Below are positions 17,160 through 25,770 of a stretch of DNA of 64,000 bases, in pieces. The DNA is from Lysobacteraceae bacterium P. Its GTDB lineage: Bacteria; Pseudomonadota; Gammaproteobacteria; Xanthomonadales; Xanthomonadaceae. A model generated the notes under the pieces. That model was not told the origin of the DNA and ran no database searches. It saw nothing but the letters and a program-made list of their open reading frames with translations. The stretch covers positions 1-64,000 of the forward strand of contig SCOX01000011.1 in assembly GCA_005503055.1 (NCBI GenBank), in the 5' to 3' direction. Position 1 is the first letter of the stretch. Each line of letters opens with the position of its first letter. The position numbers and the translations under genes were made by a program.

Positions 17160-18356
17160 ATGTTGGCCCGGCTAAACCACACTCGACTTCTGCGCTACGC
17201 GGGCCTGTTCACCTGGGGCGCGGTAGGGCTGTGGCTGCTCAACGTCTGGCTCGATCCGGCCATCCTGGGGCCGGAAACCGAGGGGCCTGCCGCCCTGCAG
17301 GTGCTGCGCTGGCTGGCGGTCTACCTGGCCTTCGGCGCGGTTTACTGGTGGATCACGCGCCAGCTCGGCCAGCGCCGGCCGGGCGTGGTCGATCACCTGC
17401 TGCTGCTGATCCTCACCGGCTGCGCCATCGGCGTGAGCTACTTCTCCGGCACGGGCCTGGGCAGCATCCTGCTGATGGTCGTCGCCGGCCTGCTGCCCTG
17501 GTTGATGCCGGTGCGCTGGGGCCTGGCGTGGTTGATCGGCGGCAACATCGCGATCATCCCGGTGTTCGTCGAGGCGCTGGATTTCCCGCTGATGTCGGCG
17601 ATCCTGCAGTCGCTGGGCTACATGGGCTTCTCGAGCCTCGTCTTCGTCACCGCCCTGGTCGCGCGCCAGCAGGCAGAAGCCCGCGAGGAACAGCGCCGCC
17701 TCAACGCCGAGCTGCGCGCCACCCGTGCCCTGCTCGGCGAGAGCGTCCGCGTCAACGAGCGCACCCGCATTTCGCGCGAACTGCACGACCTGCTCGGCCA
17801 CCACCTGACGGCGCTGAGCCTGAACCTGGAAGTCGCCGGGCACCTGTCCGAGGGGCGGGTGAAGGAACATGTCCAGCAGGCGCACACGCTGGCGCGTCTG
17901 CTCCTGACTGACGTGCGCGAGGCGGTGAGCCAGTTGCGCGAGGGCGGGGCGATCGACCTGTCCGCTGCGCTGCTGCCGCTGGCCGAGAACGTGCCCGCGC
18001 TCGAAATCCACATGGACATCGAAGCCCCGCTGACGATGGACGACCCCGAGCGCGCGCACGTGCTGCTGCGCAGCACGCAGGAAATCATCACCAACGCCGT
18101 ACGCCACGCCGGCGCGCGTAACCTGTGGATCAACGCCGGCCGACGCGCGGAGTGCATCGTCATGAGCGCGCGCGACGACGGCCACGGCAGCGACAACCTG
18201 GTCGCCGGCAACGGCCTTCTCGGCATGCGCGAGCGTTTGCAGGCGCATGGTGGGGACCTCAAGATCGAAACCCGGCTGGGTGCGGGCTTTTGCCTGCACC
18301 TGACGTTGCCGGCCTCGGCGGCTGCGGCCGCCGCCTGCGAAGGAGCCATCGCATGA
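17160..18356 (+). CDS. DesK/NarL-type sensor histidine kinase
   Basis: A 398-residue membrane kinase. Residues about 10-165 form five or six membrane segments with short loops. The HisKA_3 dimerisation domain carries ISRELHDLLGHHLTA with His209 as the phosphate acceptor, and the ATPase domain has the N box (EIITNAVRHAG, Asn312) and a short G box (GNGLLGMRERL). This layout is that of DesK/LiaS-like kinases that sense membrane state. The stop codon overlaps the start of the next gene (ATGA), so kinase and regulator are translationally coupled. Residues 25-45 contain an extracytoplasmic loop too small for a ligand domain. Confidence 0.9.
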   Translation: MLARLNHTRLLRYAGLFTWGAVGLWLLNVWLDPAILGPETEGPAALQVLRWLAVYLAFGAVYWWITRQLGQRRPGVVDHLLLLILTGCAIGVSYFSGTGLGSILLMVVAGLLPWLMPVRWGLAWLIGGNIAIIPVFVEALDFPLMSAILQSLGYMGFSSLVFVTALVARQQAEAREEQRRLNAELRATRALLGESVRVNERTRISRELHDLLGHHLTALSLNLEVAGHLSEGRVKEHVQQAHTLARLLLTDVREAVSQLREGGAIDLSAALLPLAENVPALEIHMDIEAPLTMDDPERAHVLLRSTQEIITNAVRHAGARNLWINAGRRAECIVMSARDDGHGSDNLVAGNGLLGMRERLQAHGGDLKIETRLGAGFCLHLTLPASAAAAAACEGAIA

Positions 18357-18994
18357 TCCGTGTGTTGATAGTCGACGACCAGACGCTGGTCCGGCAGGGC
18401 GTTCGTTCCCTGCTGGCGCTGGCGGAAGGCATCGAAGTGATAGGGGAGGCCGGCGACGGCCGGCAGGCGGTGGAACTGGTTCCGCAGCTCAATCCGGACG
18501 TGGTCCTGATGGACATGCGCATGCCGGTTATGTCGGGCCTGGAGGCGTTGCAGGCGATGGCGCGAACCAACACCCTGCCGCCGACGATCATCCTGACCAC
18601 CTTCGACGATGACCAGCTGGTGCTGGCCGGGCTGAAGGCCGGCGCGAAGGGGTACCTGCTCAAGGACGTCTCGCTGGAACAACTGGTGAGCGCAATCCAG
18701 GCCGTGGCGGACGGCGGCTCACTGGTGCAGCCGGCTGTGACGCAGCGGCTGCTCTCGGGCCTGGAACATATGCGCAACGATTTCGTCAGCCTGGATCGCC
18801 CGGACCCGTTGACCGAGCGCGAGACCGAGATCCTGCGCCTGATGGCCGGCGGCTTTTCCAACAAGGAAATCGCCAATTCGCTCGGCGTGGCGGAAGGCAC
18901 GATCAAGAACCACGTTTCGAACATTCTGTCCAAGCTCGGCGTGCGCGACCGCACGCGCGCTGTGCTGAAGGCCTTCGAGCTGCAACTGGTCTGA
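18353..18994 (+). CDS. NarL/LuxR-type response regulator
   Basis: A 213-residue regulator: a receiver domain with Asp8/Asp9, phospho-acceptor Asp54 (VVLMDMRMP) and the conserved Lys in GAKGYLLKD, then a LuxR-type helix-turn-helix (LTERETEILRLMAGGFSNKE and VAEGTIKNHVSNIL). It overlaps the kinase gene by 4 nt and is its evident partner. Targets are not evident from the surroundings; the next gene starts 271 nt downstream. Confidence 0.93.
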   Translation: MIRVLIVDDQTLVRQGVRSLLALAEGIEVIGEAGDGRQAVELVPQLNPDVVLMDMRMPVMSGLEALQAMARTNTLPPTIILTTFDDDQLVLAGLKAGAKGYLLKDVSLEQLVSAIQAVADGGSLVQPAVTQRLLSGLEHMRNDFVSLDRPDPLTERETEILRLMAGGFSNKEIANSLGVAEGTIKNHVSNILSKLGVRDRTRAVLKAFELQLV

Positions 18995-19003
18995 TCGCGC
19001 GAA

Positions 19004-19024
19004 GCCCGGCGCGGCGCGCCGGGC
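19004..19024 (+). terminator. Stem-loop after the response regulator
   Basis: GCCCGGCGC (19004-19012) pairs with GCGCCGGGC (19016-19024) around a 3-nt loop. No T tract follows, so termination is uncertain. The rest of the gap to 19266 shows nothing I can identify. Confidence 0.45.
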
Positions 19025-19265
19025 GTTCGCCGCGCGGCCCTCTTGCCTGCGGTGCGGGCGGGGTGTCGGCGGCGCGGGAAGGGCGAGGATGCGGTCGACG
19101 TTGCCGATCCTGCTTTCACGCGCAAATGCCCCCTGAACCCCTCCAGAAGCCCCGCGCGGCCCCATTTTTGTTGCGCGGGACGGCTGCCCCGACCGCGTCT
19201 TCCTTGATACGATTGCCGGTCTGTGTCCCGGTCCGACCGGGTCCGGTGCCCTCGGAGAAACCTGA

Positions 19266-20342
19266 ATGACCCGTCTGATCGAGATTTTGATTTCCTTGGC
19301 AATCGTTGCCGCGCTATTCCTCATTGTGGGCATCGCGCTGCCGTCGAGCCGCCATCTGCAGCACTCGGTTGAAACCAACCGCAAGCTCACCATCGTGTTC
19401 GACACCCTCAACAGCCTGCGCCGGTTCAAGGACTGGAACCCGCTGGTCCTGCGCGATCCGGCGATCCAGCTGAAGCTTTCCGGCCCGGATTCGGGCGTGG
19501 GCGCGCGCCTTGACTACGACTCCAAGGAGAAGGGTCTGCGCCAGGGCAGCTGGGAGATCACCGCCAGCGAGCCGGGCAAGCGCGTCGGCTATGCGCTGAC
19601 CGACATCGAGCCGGGCCGCAACAAGCGCACCGAGTTCATCTTCAAGCCGACCGGCCGCGGTGGCCGCAACGTCGAGATCACCCAGACCTACGACGTCGAC
19701 TACGGCTGGAACCTGATCGGCCGTTACGCCGGTCTGTACGTCAGCAGCAACGTTGGCGAAGACATGAAGATGGGCCTGACGCGCCTGACCAACATGCTCG
19801 CCGCCGTGCCGAACTACGACTACGCCGAGCTGAGCAAGGCCGACCCGTCCAAGGCGCCGAAGATCATCGATCGTCCGGCCGAGAACCTGCTGGTCGTCAC
19901 CGCCGCCGTCGAGCGCACCAACGACAAGGTCATGGGCCAGATCAACTCCAACATGGAGTGGATCAAGAAGGTCATGGCCGCCAACGGCCTGGAACCGGCC
20001 GGTCCGGTCCGCATCGTGACCAACGAGTTCGGTTCGGAGATGTACTCCTTCGACGTCGCCCAGCCGGTCCGCAAGATCGGTTCGACCGACGCTTCGGCCA
20101 AGCTGGACATCAAGGTCGAAGGCCCGGTCACGGCCGTGTTCGTCGAGCCGGCGAAGGTCGCCACGGTGCCGGGTTTCAAGGGTCACATGGCCAACCTGCC
20201 GAAGGTGCGCGACGCGCTGCGCGGCTGGGCGCTGACCCACGGTTACGAGACCGTCGAGCGTCCGTACGAGGCCTGGACCGGTGGCATCCCGGCGGGCTTC
20301 ACCGAGGAAGGCACCTACGACGTGTACTGGGCCGTCAAGTAA
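19266..20342 (+). CDS. Membrane-anchored SRPBCC plus GyrI-like domain protein
   Basis: A 358-residue protein. An N-terminal membrane helix (IEILISLAIVAALFLIVGIAL) anchors it. Residues about 35-180 look like a SRPBCC/polyketide-cyclase fold (RRFKDWNPLVLRDPAIQLKLSGPDSG, GSWEITASEPGKRVGYAL). Residues about 200-355 resemble the GyrI-like/SOUL ligand-binding domain (VERTNDKVMGQINSNMEWI, VEPAKVATVPGFKGHMANLPKVRDAL, EEGTYDVYWAVK). Both folds bind small hydrophobic ligands; the real function is not known. A strong terminator follows. Confidence 0.75.
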   Translation: MTRLIEILISLAIVAALFLIVGIALPSSRHLQHSVETNRKLTIVFDTLNSLRRFKDWNPLVLRDPAIQLKLSGPDSGVGARLDYDSKEKGLRQGSWEITASEPGKRVGYALTDIEPGRNKRTEFIFKPTGRGGRNVEITQTYDVDYGWNLIGRYAGLYVSSNVGEDMKMGLTRLTNMLAAVPNYDYAELSKADPSKAPKIIDRPAENLLVVTAAVERTNDKVMGQINSNMEWIKKVMAANGLEPAGPVRIVTNEFGSEMYSFDVAQPVRKIGSTDASAKLDIKVEGPVTAVFVEPAKVATVPGFKGHMANLPKVRDALRGWALTHGYETVERPYEAWTGGIPAGFTEEGTYDVYWAVK

Positions 20343-20371
20343 GACGCCCGGCACCCGCCGAAGCAAACGAA

Positions 20372-20404
20372 ACGCGCCGCGAATTCCGCGGCGCGTTTTT
20401 TTTT
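20372..20404 (+). terminator. Rho-independent terminator
   Basis: A 10-bp stem, ACGCGCCGCG (20372-20381) with CGCGGCGCGT (20387-20396), closes the loop AATTC and is followed by nine consecutive T. It ends the SRPBCC gene. Confidence 0.95.
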
Positions 20405-20511
20405 CGCCCCTGCTTCGCCTCGACGTGCGTGCGATGGCGGTTCGGCAGCCGGGGTTCCGTTCGCATGCGGCGAAGCGCTATGGTGGCGCACTCGCGTTAC
20501 GGACACTCCGA

Positions 20512-20889
20512 ATGAGCCTCTACCCGAGCACGCACCATCTGCCGGTATCGGCCCGCATCCTGGCCGCGTGCGGCGCACTGTTGGCGGCAGGCGCGGTAGC
20601 GCTGTCGGCGTATGCCGCGCATGCGGCGCAGGGCGTGGACCAGCAGCGGCTGCACAGCGCGGCGCTGTTCGCCTTCGGCCATGGCATCGCGCTGACGGCG
20701 TTGGTGCCGCGACGCCAGCGCGGATTCCGCACGATCGCGCTGTTCCTGTTGCTGCTGGGCACGCTGATGTTCTCCGGCAGCCTCGCCGGTGCGGTCTTCG
20801 CCGGTCTGTCGACGGGGTTCGCGCCGATCGGCGGCGCCCTGATGATCCTGGGCTGGGTGCTCTACGCGATCGACGCCCTGAGGCGCTGA
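20512..20889 (+). CDS. DUF423 family small inner-membrane protein
   Basis: A 125-residue protein with four predicted membrane segments. The family hallmark is the conserved N-terminal helix ending in a Gly/Ala-rich stretch with AYAAHAA, followed by HSAALFAFGHGIALTALV. DUF423 proteins (YgdD type) have no assigned activity. The next gene starts 1 nt after its stop, so both are probably on one transcript. Confidence 0.8.
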   Translation: MSLYPSTHHLPVSARILAACGALLAAGAVALSAYAAHAAQGVDQQRLHSAALFAFGHGIALTALVPRRQRGFRTIALFLLLLGTLMFSGSLAGAVFAGLSTGFAPIGGALMILGWVLYAIDALRR

Positions 20890-20890
20890 C

Positions 20891-21565
20891 ATGGCCCGGC
20901 ACGCGCGCGGATTCGACACGGACGCGGCGCACGCGCACCTGCTCAAGCGCGACCGCAAGCTGGCCAAGTGGATGAAGAAGATCGGCCCGATCGAGGCCGA
21001 CCCACGCTGGCGCAAATCGTTCGATCCCGTCGACGCGCTCGCCCGCGCGATCCTGTATCAGCAGCTCAGCGGCAAGGCGGCGGCGACGATCGTCGGCCGC
21101 GTGGAGACGGCCATCGGTGCGACACGCTTCCACGCGGACACGCTGGCGCACATCGACGATCCCGGCCTGCGCGCGTGTGGCGTGTCGGGCAACAAGACGC
21201 TGGCGCTGCGCGACCTGGCGGCACGCGAGGCTCGCGGCGAAATCCCCGACCTGCGCCGAATGAGCACGATGGACAACGACGCCATCGTGCAGGCGCTGGT
21301 GCCGGTGCGCGGCATCGGCCGGTGGACGGTGGAGATGATGCTGATGTTCCGTCTGGGCCGACCGGACGTGTTGCCCACCGACGACCTGGGCATCCGCAAG
21401 GGAGCCCAGCGAGTGGACGGGCTGGAGTCCATGCCGACGCCCAAGGTGCTGGCCGAGGTCGGCGAGCGCTGGGGGCCGTACCGCACCTATGCCAGCCTGT
21501 ACCTGTGGCGCATCGCCGACCTGGCGGTGGTGGCGAAGGAACCGACCAGGCGCTCGCAGGACTGA
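20891..21565 (+). CDS. AlkA-like DNA-3-methyladenine glycosylase
   Basis: A 224-residue base-excision repair enzyme of the HhH-GPD superfamily. The helix-hairpin-helix is LVPVRGIGRWTVEMML and is followed, at the usual distance, by the catalytic Asp (LPTDDLGIRKG). AILYQQLSGKAA is the conserved helix before it. It lacks the N-terminal extension of E. coli AlkA (282 residues) and so resembles the shorter AlkA/Mag1-like group that removes alkylated purines. There is no iron-sulfur Cys motif, which argues against Nth or MutY. Confidence 0.85.
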   Translation: MARHARGFDTDAAHAHLLKRDRKLAKWMKKIGPIEADPRWRKSFDPVDALARAILYQQLSGKAAATIVGRVETAIGATRFHADTLAHIDDPGLRACGVSGNKTLALRDLAAREARGEIPDLRRMSTMDNDAIVQALVPVRGIGRWTVEMMLMFRLGRPDVLPTDDLGIRKGAQRVDGLESMPTPKVLAEVGERWGPYRTYASLYLWRIADLAVVAKEPTRRSQD

Positions 21566-21694
21566 GGCCGCCGACGGCCGGCCGCCAGTGCGCGGATGTC
21601 GACCATGCCGACGCCGACGCAGGCATGACGCCCGGCATGCCTAGACTCGCGTTGCCGTAGACCGCCGTGCCATCCGTGCCAGAGGAGGTTCGTA

Positions 21695-22096
21695 ATGCGA
21701 TCGCTCCACCGTTCCGGTCCGATCCGTTCCCTGTTCGTCGCCGTGCTGCTGCTCGCCCTGCCGTCGGGCCTCGCGCTCGCAAGTCCATCCAACAAATGGC
21801 GCATCCAGGTCAGCAGCGATGCCGACAGCGACGGCGTCGTCGTCTTCCATATCGCGCCCACCGACGCCGCGCCGCCGGTCGATATCGCCGTGCAGGTGCC
21901 CAAGGGCGCCAACGAAAACCACATCGCCCGCATCATCCGCGACACGATGCGCGCCAAGCTCGGCGACCGCTACAAGGTCGAAGTCGACGACGGCGAAGAC
22001 GTGCTGCTGAAGAAGCACATCGGCAGCGCGAGCTTCGATCTGAGCATCACCAGCAAGACCGTGTCCGGCGTGCGCATCACGCTCGACAAGGAATAG
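21695..22096 (+). CDS. Small exported hypothetical protein
   Basis: A 133-residue protein with a signal peptide (hydrophobic SLFVAVLLLALPSGLALA) and a mature part of about 100 residues rich in beta strands (VVVFHIAPTDAAPPVDIAVQV, GDRYKVEVDDGEDVLLKK). Xanthomonadaceae have comparable orphan proteins, but I cannot name a family. It is upstream of, and convergent with, the acyltransferase gene. Confidence 0.65.
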   Translation: MRSLHRSGPIRSLFVAVLLLALPSGLALASPSNKWRIQVSSDADSDGVVVFHIAPTDAAPPVDIAVQVPKGANENHIARIIRDTMRAKLGDRYKVEVDDGEDVLLKKHIGSASFDLSITSKTVSGVRITLDKE

Positions 22097-22153
22097 GGCG
22101 ACGACTCGATGCTGACCGCTTCGGAGCCGGCCGGCTGCCGGCTCCGGGAGGAT

Positions 22154-23242
22154 TCACCGTTCGACGGAAGTTGCCAGCACGGGGACGGTCTGCAGCCCAG
22201 GTGCGGCGATCGACGATTCGCGCGCACGCCCCATCCGCGCCCGCAGTCGCAACGCCGGCCGTTCGACGAAATGCCATGACAGCACGGCCATCGCGCCGGC
22301 GAACAGCGTCGCCCAGAAGAGGTTGAACATCGGGCCGGTGCCGGGCGCGAAATGCAGCACGAGCTGCTGCGCAGGCCAGCCGTACAGGTACAGGCCGTAG
22401 GAGATGTCGTGGTGGCGGATCTGCGGCAGCTTCGGCACGTAGGCGACGAAAAAGGTCGTGTACGACAGCGCAATGAAGTAGGCGATGAAGTAGTAAGTGC
22501 TGCCGCGCATCGTCGCCGCCACGCCGATCGCGACCACCAGCAAAGGCCACCACAGCACGATGCGCGCACGGTTCACCCAGGCGAACGTGCCGGTGGCGAA
22601 GAATGCCAGGCACCACAGGTTGGCGACCTTCCACGGCGGCAGGGGCGCCACGTCGATCAGCGCGAAGCCCGCGATCACCCCCACGACGAACAGCGTGTTG
22701 AAACGCCATGCACGCAGGAGGCGCAGCAGGCCGAGGGCGGCCAGCAGCAGGTACAGGCGGAACTCGACCGGCAGCGACCAGATCGAACCGTTCACCGCCT
22801 TGTGCGGCTGGTTTTCGAACACGCCCGGAAGGAAATACTGCGCCTTGTCGAGCGTGATGTTGCGCGCCAGGTACTTCCAGGTCTGCGAGGATTCCCAATA
22901 GTCCGGTGAATTCGTCAGCAACGGGCCCAACACGAACACGCACAGCGACACGCACACGATCAGCGCCGGGAAGATGCGCAGCGCGCGCGCGGCCAGGTAG
23001 TCGCGCAGGCGGTGGCGTTCCAGGCTGGCGGCGATGAGGAAACCACTGATGAGGAAAAACATGTCCACTGCGACCGCGCCGGAGAACCGGATCTGCACGA
23101 TCCGTGCGATGAGGTCCGGACTGTCGGTCGCGGTGATCGGGAACGAATGCCCGTAGATCACCAGCCAGGCGGCGATCAGGCGCATGAGGTTGAAATTGTT
23201 GTCGTGACGGGCGCTGCCGTCTGCGAGTGTGCGCAGGGTCAT
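22154..23242 (-). CDS. Acyltransferase 3 family membrane protein
   Basis: A 362-residue inner-membrane protein with about ten segments. The N-terminal signature is NNFNLMRLIAAWLVIYGHSFPI, whose His is essential in related O-acetyltransferases; AVDMFFLISGFLIA is the second hallmark (F-x-I-S-G-F). Family members acetylate or succinylate lipopolysaccharide, exopolysaccharide or peptidoglycan sugars on the periplasmic side. ATG 23242 is chosen because upstream codons lack the family pattern. It is the last gene of the minus-strand set that starts with the SPFH gene, 41 nt after the peptidase stop. Confidence 0.85.
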   Translation of the reverse strand: MTLRTLADGSARHDNNFNLMRLIAAWLVIYGHSFPITATDSPDLIARIVQIRFSGAVAVDMFFLISGFLIAASLERHRLRDYLAARALRIFPALIVCVSLCVFVLGPLLTNSPDYWESSQTWKYLARNITLDKAQYFLPGVFENQPHKAVNGSIWSLPVEFRLYLLLAALGLLRLLRAWRFNTLFVVGVIAGFALIDVAPLPPWKVANLWCLAFFATGTFAWVNRARIVLWWPLLVVAIGVAATMRGSTYYFIAYFIALSYTTFFVAYVPKLPQIRHHDISYGLYLYGWPAQQLVLHFAPGTGPMFNLFWATLFAGAMAVLSWHFVERPALRLRARMGRARESSIAAPGLQTVPVLATSVER

Positions 23243-23283
23243 GAAGTCACGAGGGAGAGCGAAGGAGAGACGGCGCGCCCGCG

Positions 23284-24147
23284 TCACGCGGGGCGATACG
23301 CCCAGTGCCACGGCTCGTAGACGATGCCATGCGGGTTGTCGCGGGGGTAGGTCATCACGAAACCATAGGCACCGGCGTTGTCGCGCAGCCAGGCGAACGC
23401 GCGGGTGTGCTCGAAGGACTCCTCGGCCGGCGGTTCATCGGGCGCGCCGATGTCGAGCGCCAGGCCGGAGTGGTGCTCGCTGTAACCCGGTGCGGCGTTG
23501 ACGGTGAGGATCTCGTCCACGCAAAGTCCGCGCGCGAGCTTGCGTTCGAAAATCCCCAGCTGGTAGTCGTGGCTGCGATAGCCGGAAATGGCCTCCAGCA
23601 CCACGTCGTCGTGCATCGCCGCTTCGCGCAGGTGCGACCAGGCACGCGCCGCCTCCACACGCAGCCACAGGGGGCGCTGGTAGCGGTCGAAGCCCGCGAA
23701 AGCGAGCCAGTCGGGCTCGGCGACGAGGTCCAGTCCGGTGCGCTGCGCGTAGGCGTCGTCCAGGCCGAGCGACGCCAGGCGTTCCTCCAGCCGGTCCAGC
23801 GGCAGTTCGCGCACGTGTTCCAGGCCGGCGCGCGAATGGCCTGGCGCGATCTCGATCAGGTCCAGCGCCTCGTCGAGGCCGGGTTCCCGGCGCAGTCGCG
23901 GTACCAGGGCGAGCAGGCCTTCGGGGAGGTCCGCGGCCAGGTACTGGCCGTCGCGCTTGCGCCGCAGCACGTGGCGGGCGCGGGAAAGCGCGCGTGCGTC
24001 GAAGTTGCTGCGCGCGCGCAACAGGCCGCCGGGCCAGATCTCGATCCGGGGCGTATTGATCAGGACCGTCTTGTGGGGGATGGGACCGGAGCGCATGCGG
24101 AAAGGGTAGCCGGGCCAGGCCGCCGACGCACCCGCCACGGACGTCAT
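23284..24147 (-). CDS. M15-family D-alanyl-D-alanine carboxypeptidase (VanY-like)
   Basis: A 287-residue zinc peptidase. The C-terminal M15B domain holds SGYRS, the zinc ligands in SEHHSGLALDIG and the final EPWHW. Such enzymes trim the terminal D-Ala of peptidoglycan stem peptides. There is no clear signal peptide. ATG 24147 overlaps the stop of the DUF4177 gene (ATGA), suggesting coupling; ATG 24096 is an alternative giving 270 residues. The N-terminal half (about residues 30-120) is not assigned to a domain. Confidence 0.85.
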   Translation of the reverse strand: MTSVAGASAAWPGYPFRMRSGPIPHKTVLINTPRIEIWPGGLLRARSNFDARALSRARHVLRRKRDGQYLAADLPEGLLALVPRLRREPGLDEALDLIEIAPGHSRAGLEHVRELPLDRLEERLASLGLDDAYAQRTGLDLVAEPDWLAFAGFDRYQRPLWLRVEAARAWSHLREAAMHDDVVLEAISGYRSHDYQLGIFERKLARGLCVDEILTVNAAPGYSEHHSGLALDIGAPDEPPAEESFEHTRAFAWLRDNAGAYGFVMTYPRDNPHGIVYEPWHWAYRPA

Positions 24148-24320
24148 GCCGGGCGCTTCAGCACCGCGCGCAAGTGGTCGAAGGGCGTCACCAGCATCAC
24201 GCTGACCAGCTCCCAGCCTTCCGCGCCGAGACGGTCGAGCTCCGTCTGCAAGCGTTCACTCACGGCCGGGCCGAGCATATGCGGCACGATTTCCACCACC
24301 TGGTACGTCCACTGGTTCAC
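24144..24320 (-). CDS. DUF4177 family small protein
   Basis: A 58-residue protein ([13 protein letters not shown]...[11 protein letters not shown]...VLKRPA) that starts at GTG 24320. The central L[13 protein letters not shown] motif is the DUF4177 signature. No function is known. It overlaps the stop of the ribbon-helix-helix gene (GTGA) and the start of the VanY-like gene (ATGA), so three genes are tightly coupled. It is short and uses GTG, so automatic annotation could miss it. Confidence 0.8.
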   Translation of the reverse strand: MNQWTYQVVEIVPHMLGPAVSERLQTELDRLGAEGWELVSVMLVTPFDHLRAVLKRPA

Positions 24321-24511
24321 GTCGATTCCTCGTCGGGTGCGGGGGGATTGGCGTCGCCGGGCGAGGGCAGGCGTCCGGCCCGGCGCAGCGCGTCGCGCAA
24401 AACGTACTCGATCTGGGCGTTGAGGCTGCGCAGCTCGTCGTCCGCCCAGCGCTGCGCGGCGCCGAGGACTTCGGCGTTGATGCGCAGCGGATAGGCTTTC
24501 TTCTCGGTCAC
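24317..24511 (-). CDS. Ribbon-helix-helix-like (Arc-type) small protein
   Basis: A 64-residue protein starting at GTG 24511, with GGAGG 4 nt upstream. The sequence [15 protein letters not shown] (beta strand) followed by two helices ([25 protein letters not shown]) is the Arc/MetJ-type fold, ending in a Pro/Asp-rich tail. Such proteins bind inverted repeats as dimers. It could be the regulator of this operon, or the antidote of an unrecognised toxin; neither partner shows a toxin motif. Confidence 0.68.
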   Translation of the reverse strand: MTEKKAYPLRINAEVLGAAQRWADDELRSLNAQIEYVLRDALRRAGRLPSPGDANPPAPDEEST

Positions 24512-24521
24512 CGGGCCTCCA

Positions 24522-24815
24522 TCAGCGCGAGCCGGAGCGGCCGCGGCCGAGCTTGAACAGCAGCACCAGGCCAAGGCCGTTGACGGCCACCACCATGGCG
24601 ACGATCACCGCCAGCCGCCGCGTTTCGTCCGCGCCCGCCCAGAGCAGGCCGAGCGCGCCGGCCACGATCGCCACGCCCACCAGCCGCATCAGCCGCGCCA
24701 GCGGTGGCACCGGCATGCCGCGCGGGCGGCCGCGGCCCATCATCTGCGCCGCGACGAACGCCGGCAGGCTGCTCAGCGCCAGGATCAGCGGCAGAACGTA
24801 GTCGCTCATCGCCAT
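24522..24815 (-). CDS. Small two- to three-span membrane protein
   Basis: A 97-residue protein with three hydrophobic segments ([55 protein letters not shown]) and a basic cytoplasmic loop between the first two. No family is recognised. It starts 1 nt after the SPFH stop and ends 10 nt before the RHH gene. Small membrane partners are typical of SPFH operons, although they are usually NfeD-like; this one is not NfeD. Confidence 0.65.
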   Translation of the reverse strand: MAMSDYVLPLILALSSLPAFVAAQMMGRGRPRGMPVPPLARLMRLVGVAIVAGALGLLWAGADETRRLAVIVAMVVAVNGLGLVLLFKLGRGRSGSR

Positions 24816-24816
24816 G

Positions 24817-25680
24817 TCAGTAGAGCGAGCCGGCGTTGACGATCGGTTGCGTCGAGCGCTCGCCGCACAGCACCACCAGCAGGTTGCTGACCATGTGTGC
24901 CTTGCGCTCCTCGTCCAGCTTCACCACGCCGTTCTTCTGCAGTTCGGCCAGGGCCATTTCGACCATGCCCACCGCACCGGCGACGATGCGCGTGCGCGCG
25001 GCGATGATCGCATTGGCCTGCTGGCGCTGCAGCATCGCCTGGGCGATTTCCGGCGCGTAGGCGAGGTGGCTGATGCGCGCGTCGATCACGCGGACTCCGG
25101 CATCGGCCAGGCGTTCGGCGAGTTCGTCCTGCAGGTGCTGGCTGATTTCCGCCGCGTGGCTGCGCAGTGCGAACTGGCCTTCCTCGTGCTGGTCGTACGG
25201 GTAGCTGGTCGCCATCGCACGCAGCGCCGATTCGGACTGGATGTGGACGAAGCTCTCGTAGTCGTCCACGTTGTAGACCGCCTCGGCGCTGTCCACGACC
25301 TGCCAGACGATGACGGCGGCGATCTCGATCGGGCTGCCGTCGAGTTCGTTGACCTTGAGCTTGCCGCTCTCGAAATTGCGCACGCGCTGGCTGACCTTCT
25401 TCTTGGTGTAGAAGGGGTTGTTCCAGCGCAAGCCATTTTCCTTGACCGTGCCCACGTACTTGCCGAACAGGCTCACCACGGCGGCCTGGTTCGGCTCGAC
25501 CATGTACAGCCCGAGCAGGCAGAACGCGGCCACGACCAACACCAGCACGGCGACGGCGACCATGGCGGGCGTGCCGGCGACCACGGCCTGCATCACCTGC
25601 CAGGCGGCAACCGCGGCGACCGCTAGCAGGACGAGCAGGGTGGGGATCCCCGGCAGGGATCGGATCGAGTTCTCTTTCAT
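24817..25680 (-). CDS. SPFH/Band 7 domain membrane scaffold protein
   Basis: A 287-residue protein with two N-terminal membrane segments (about 12-35 and 40-63) and an SPFH domain (about 65-230; [50 protein letters not shown]), then a helical tail with [18 protein letters not shown]. Relatives form oligomeric membrane microdomain scaffolds and often act with proteases or in stress tolerance. ATG 25680 is preferred: GGAGG lies 8 nt upstream. It leads a five- or six-gene operon. Confidence 0.87.
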   Translation of the reverse strand: MKENSIRSLPGIPTLLVLLAVAAVAAWQVMQAVVAGTPAMVAVAVLVLVVAAFCLLGLYMVEPNQAAVVSLFGKYVGTVKENGLRWNNPFYTKKKVSQRVRNFESGKLKVNELDGSPIEIAAVIVWQVVDSAEAVYNVDDYESFVHIQSESALRAMATSYPYDQHEEGQFALRSHAAEISQHLQDELAERLADAGVRVIDARISHLAYAPEIAQAMLQRQQANAIIAARTRIVAGAVGMVEMALAELQKNGVVKLDEERKAHMVSNLLVVLCGERSTQPIVNAGSLY

Positions 25681-25711
25681 CGCGTGCGCCTCCATTCCTT
25701 GTCAGATAATG

Positions 25712-25730
25712 TGATATCAGAAAGATATCA
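25712..25730 (-). promoter_or_regulatory. Perfect inverted repeat upstream of the SPFH operon
   Basis: TGATATC (25712-25718) and GATATCA (25724-25730) are separated by AGAAA. The site is 32 nt upstream of the SPFH start codon and in an AT-rich pocket. On the minus strand TTGATA (25731-25726) resembles a -35 box, but no good -10 follows at the right distance. It looks like an operator; the RHH-like protein in the operon is a candidate binder. Confidence 0.55.
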
Positions 25731-25770
25731 ATCAGCGCAATCTGGCGCGGGAGGCATCCGACCGACGGCG

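Noticed and set aside
24317-24511. Toxin-antitoxin module made of the RHH-like protein and a neighbour
   Set aside because: No neighbour has a HicA, RelE, VapC or other toxin fold; DUF4177 is not known as a toxin. Kept only as a regulator candidate.
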